The notes below the pieces were generated by a model that worked only from the letters and a program-made list of their open reading frames with translations, was not told the DNA's origin and searched no databases. A program made the translations under genes and the position numbers. Positions 14,182 to 14,309 of a stretch of DNA of 14,309 bases are shown in pieces; the stretch's first letter is position 1; each line of letters begins with the position of its first letter. Source of the DNA: Campylobacterales bacterium (GTDB lineage: Bacteria; Campylobacterota; Campylobacteria; Campylobacterales; Hydrogenimonadaceae); assembly GCA_027067015.1 (NCBI GenBank), contig JAMOMS010000064.1:1-14309 (forward strand), in the 5' to 3' direction.

Positions 14182-14309
14182 GATGTCAAGCTTTTGTCCC
14201 AGCCCCGTCAGTACAGCCACGTTTTGGGAGGGTGCGTTTTGGGTTGGCGTTTGAAGCGTGTTTTGCAAAAGGCTTAAAACCTCCCTTCCTTGCACATCCA
14301 TCGCTTTTT
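14173..14309 (-). CDS. YjfB-like putative motility protein, C-terminal part (5' truncated by window)
   Basis: An open frame runs in from the right edge and ends at TAG 14175-14173, giving 44 residues that begin KAMDVQGREVLSLLQNTLQ and end TGLGQKLDIKG. The KAMD near the start, a helix ending in a leucine cluster, a Pro/Gln/Asn linker and a closing LGxxxDI motif resemble small proteins of the YjfB 'putative motility protein' family, which are about 60 residues long. If so, only some 15-25 residues are missing. The link to motility is a family label with little experimental support; fliI nearby is consistent with it. The other two minus-strand frames hit stops or lack family resemblance. Confidence 0.55.
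   Translation of the reverse strand, partial: KAMDVQGREVLSLLQNTLQTPTQNAPSQNVAVLTGLGQKLDIKG

Noticed and set aside
1..14309. CRISPR array, insertion sequence, prophage, tRNA or attachment site
   Set aside because: No repeated spacer pattern, transposase, terminal inverted repeats or tRNA-like cloverleaf was seen, and gene order matches conserved chromosomal order over the right half.

Overview
The window looks like a GC-rich chromosome segment of a Campylobacterota (epsilonproteobacterial) organism. The strongest clue is gene order. A leftward tig-clpP-def block lies beside a rightward folE-fliI pair, which matches my memory of Campylobacter jejuni (def, clpP, tig, folE, fliI at Cj0191c-Cj0195). 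A comM homologue directly after def matches Helicobacter pylori (HP0792-HP0795). Genus cannot be set from the sequence alone; fliI indicates a flagellated lineage. I see no mobile element, CRISPR array, rRNA or tRNA.

Layout, left to right: (1) the 3' end of a YeiH/UPF0324 transporter gene (1-447, +). (2) A tightly overlapping three-gene operon (528-3489, +) with its own extended -10 element: a soluble GT2 glycosyltransferase, a 7-helix protein built from two LAB_N units, and an ArnT-like GT39 membrane glycosyltransferase. Together they look like a set that loads a sugar on a polyprenyl carrier, moves it across the membrane and transfers it to an envelope acceptor. (3) A convergent enolase-superfamily dipeptide epimerase gene (3483-4505, -), possibly leaderless. 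(4) A small unrecognised ORF (4622-4864, +) with a good ribosome binding site. (5) A seven-gene leftward operon (11673 down to 4892): tig, clpP, a degenerate GGDEF protein, def, comM, a membrane-anchored amidase and a DUF819 membrane protein, with gaps from -4 to +13 nt. (6) folE-fliI (11793-13678, +), divergent from tig and sharing a 119-nt promoter region with it. (7) A YidB-like DUF937 gene (13675-14118, -), preceded by the 3' end of a YjfB-like putative motility gene that ends in a terminator-like hairpin.

Functionally, tig, clpP and def act on nascent or damaged proteins (chaperone folding, proteolysis, N-terminal deformylation). ComM helps integrate imported single-stranded DNA. The amidase and the dipeptide epimerase point to peptidoglycan turnover. 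FolE makes the first pterin intermediate and FliI powers flagellar export. The least described parts are the GT2/LAB_N/GT39 operon, whose middle protein has the 3-1-3 helix plan of SWEET-type transporters, and the GGDEF-like protein between clpP and def, which has lost its catalytic signature but keeps an RxxD inhibitory-site motif at the canonical spacing and so may sense c-di-GMP.
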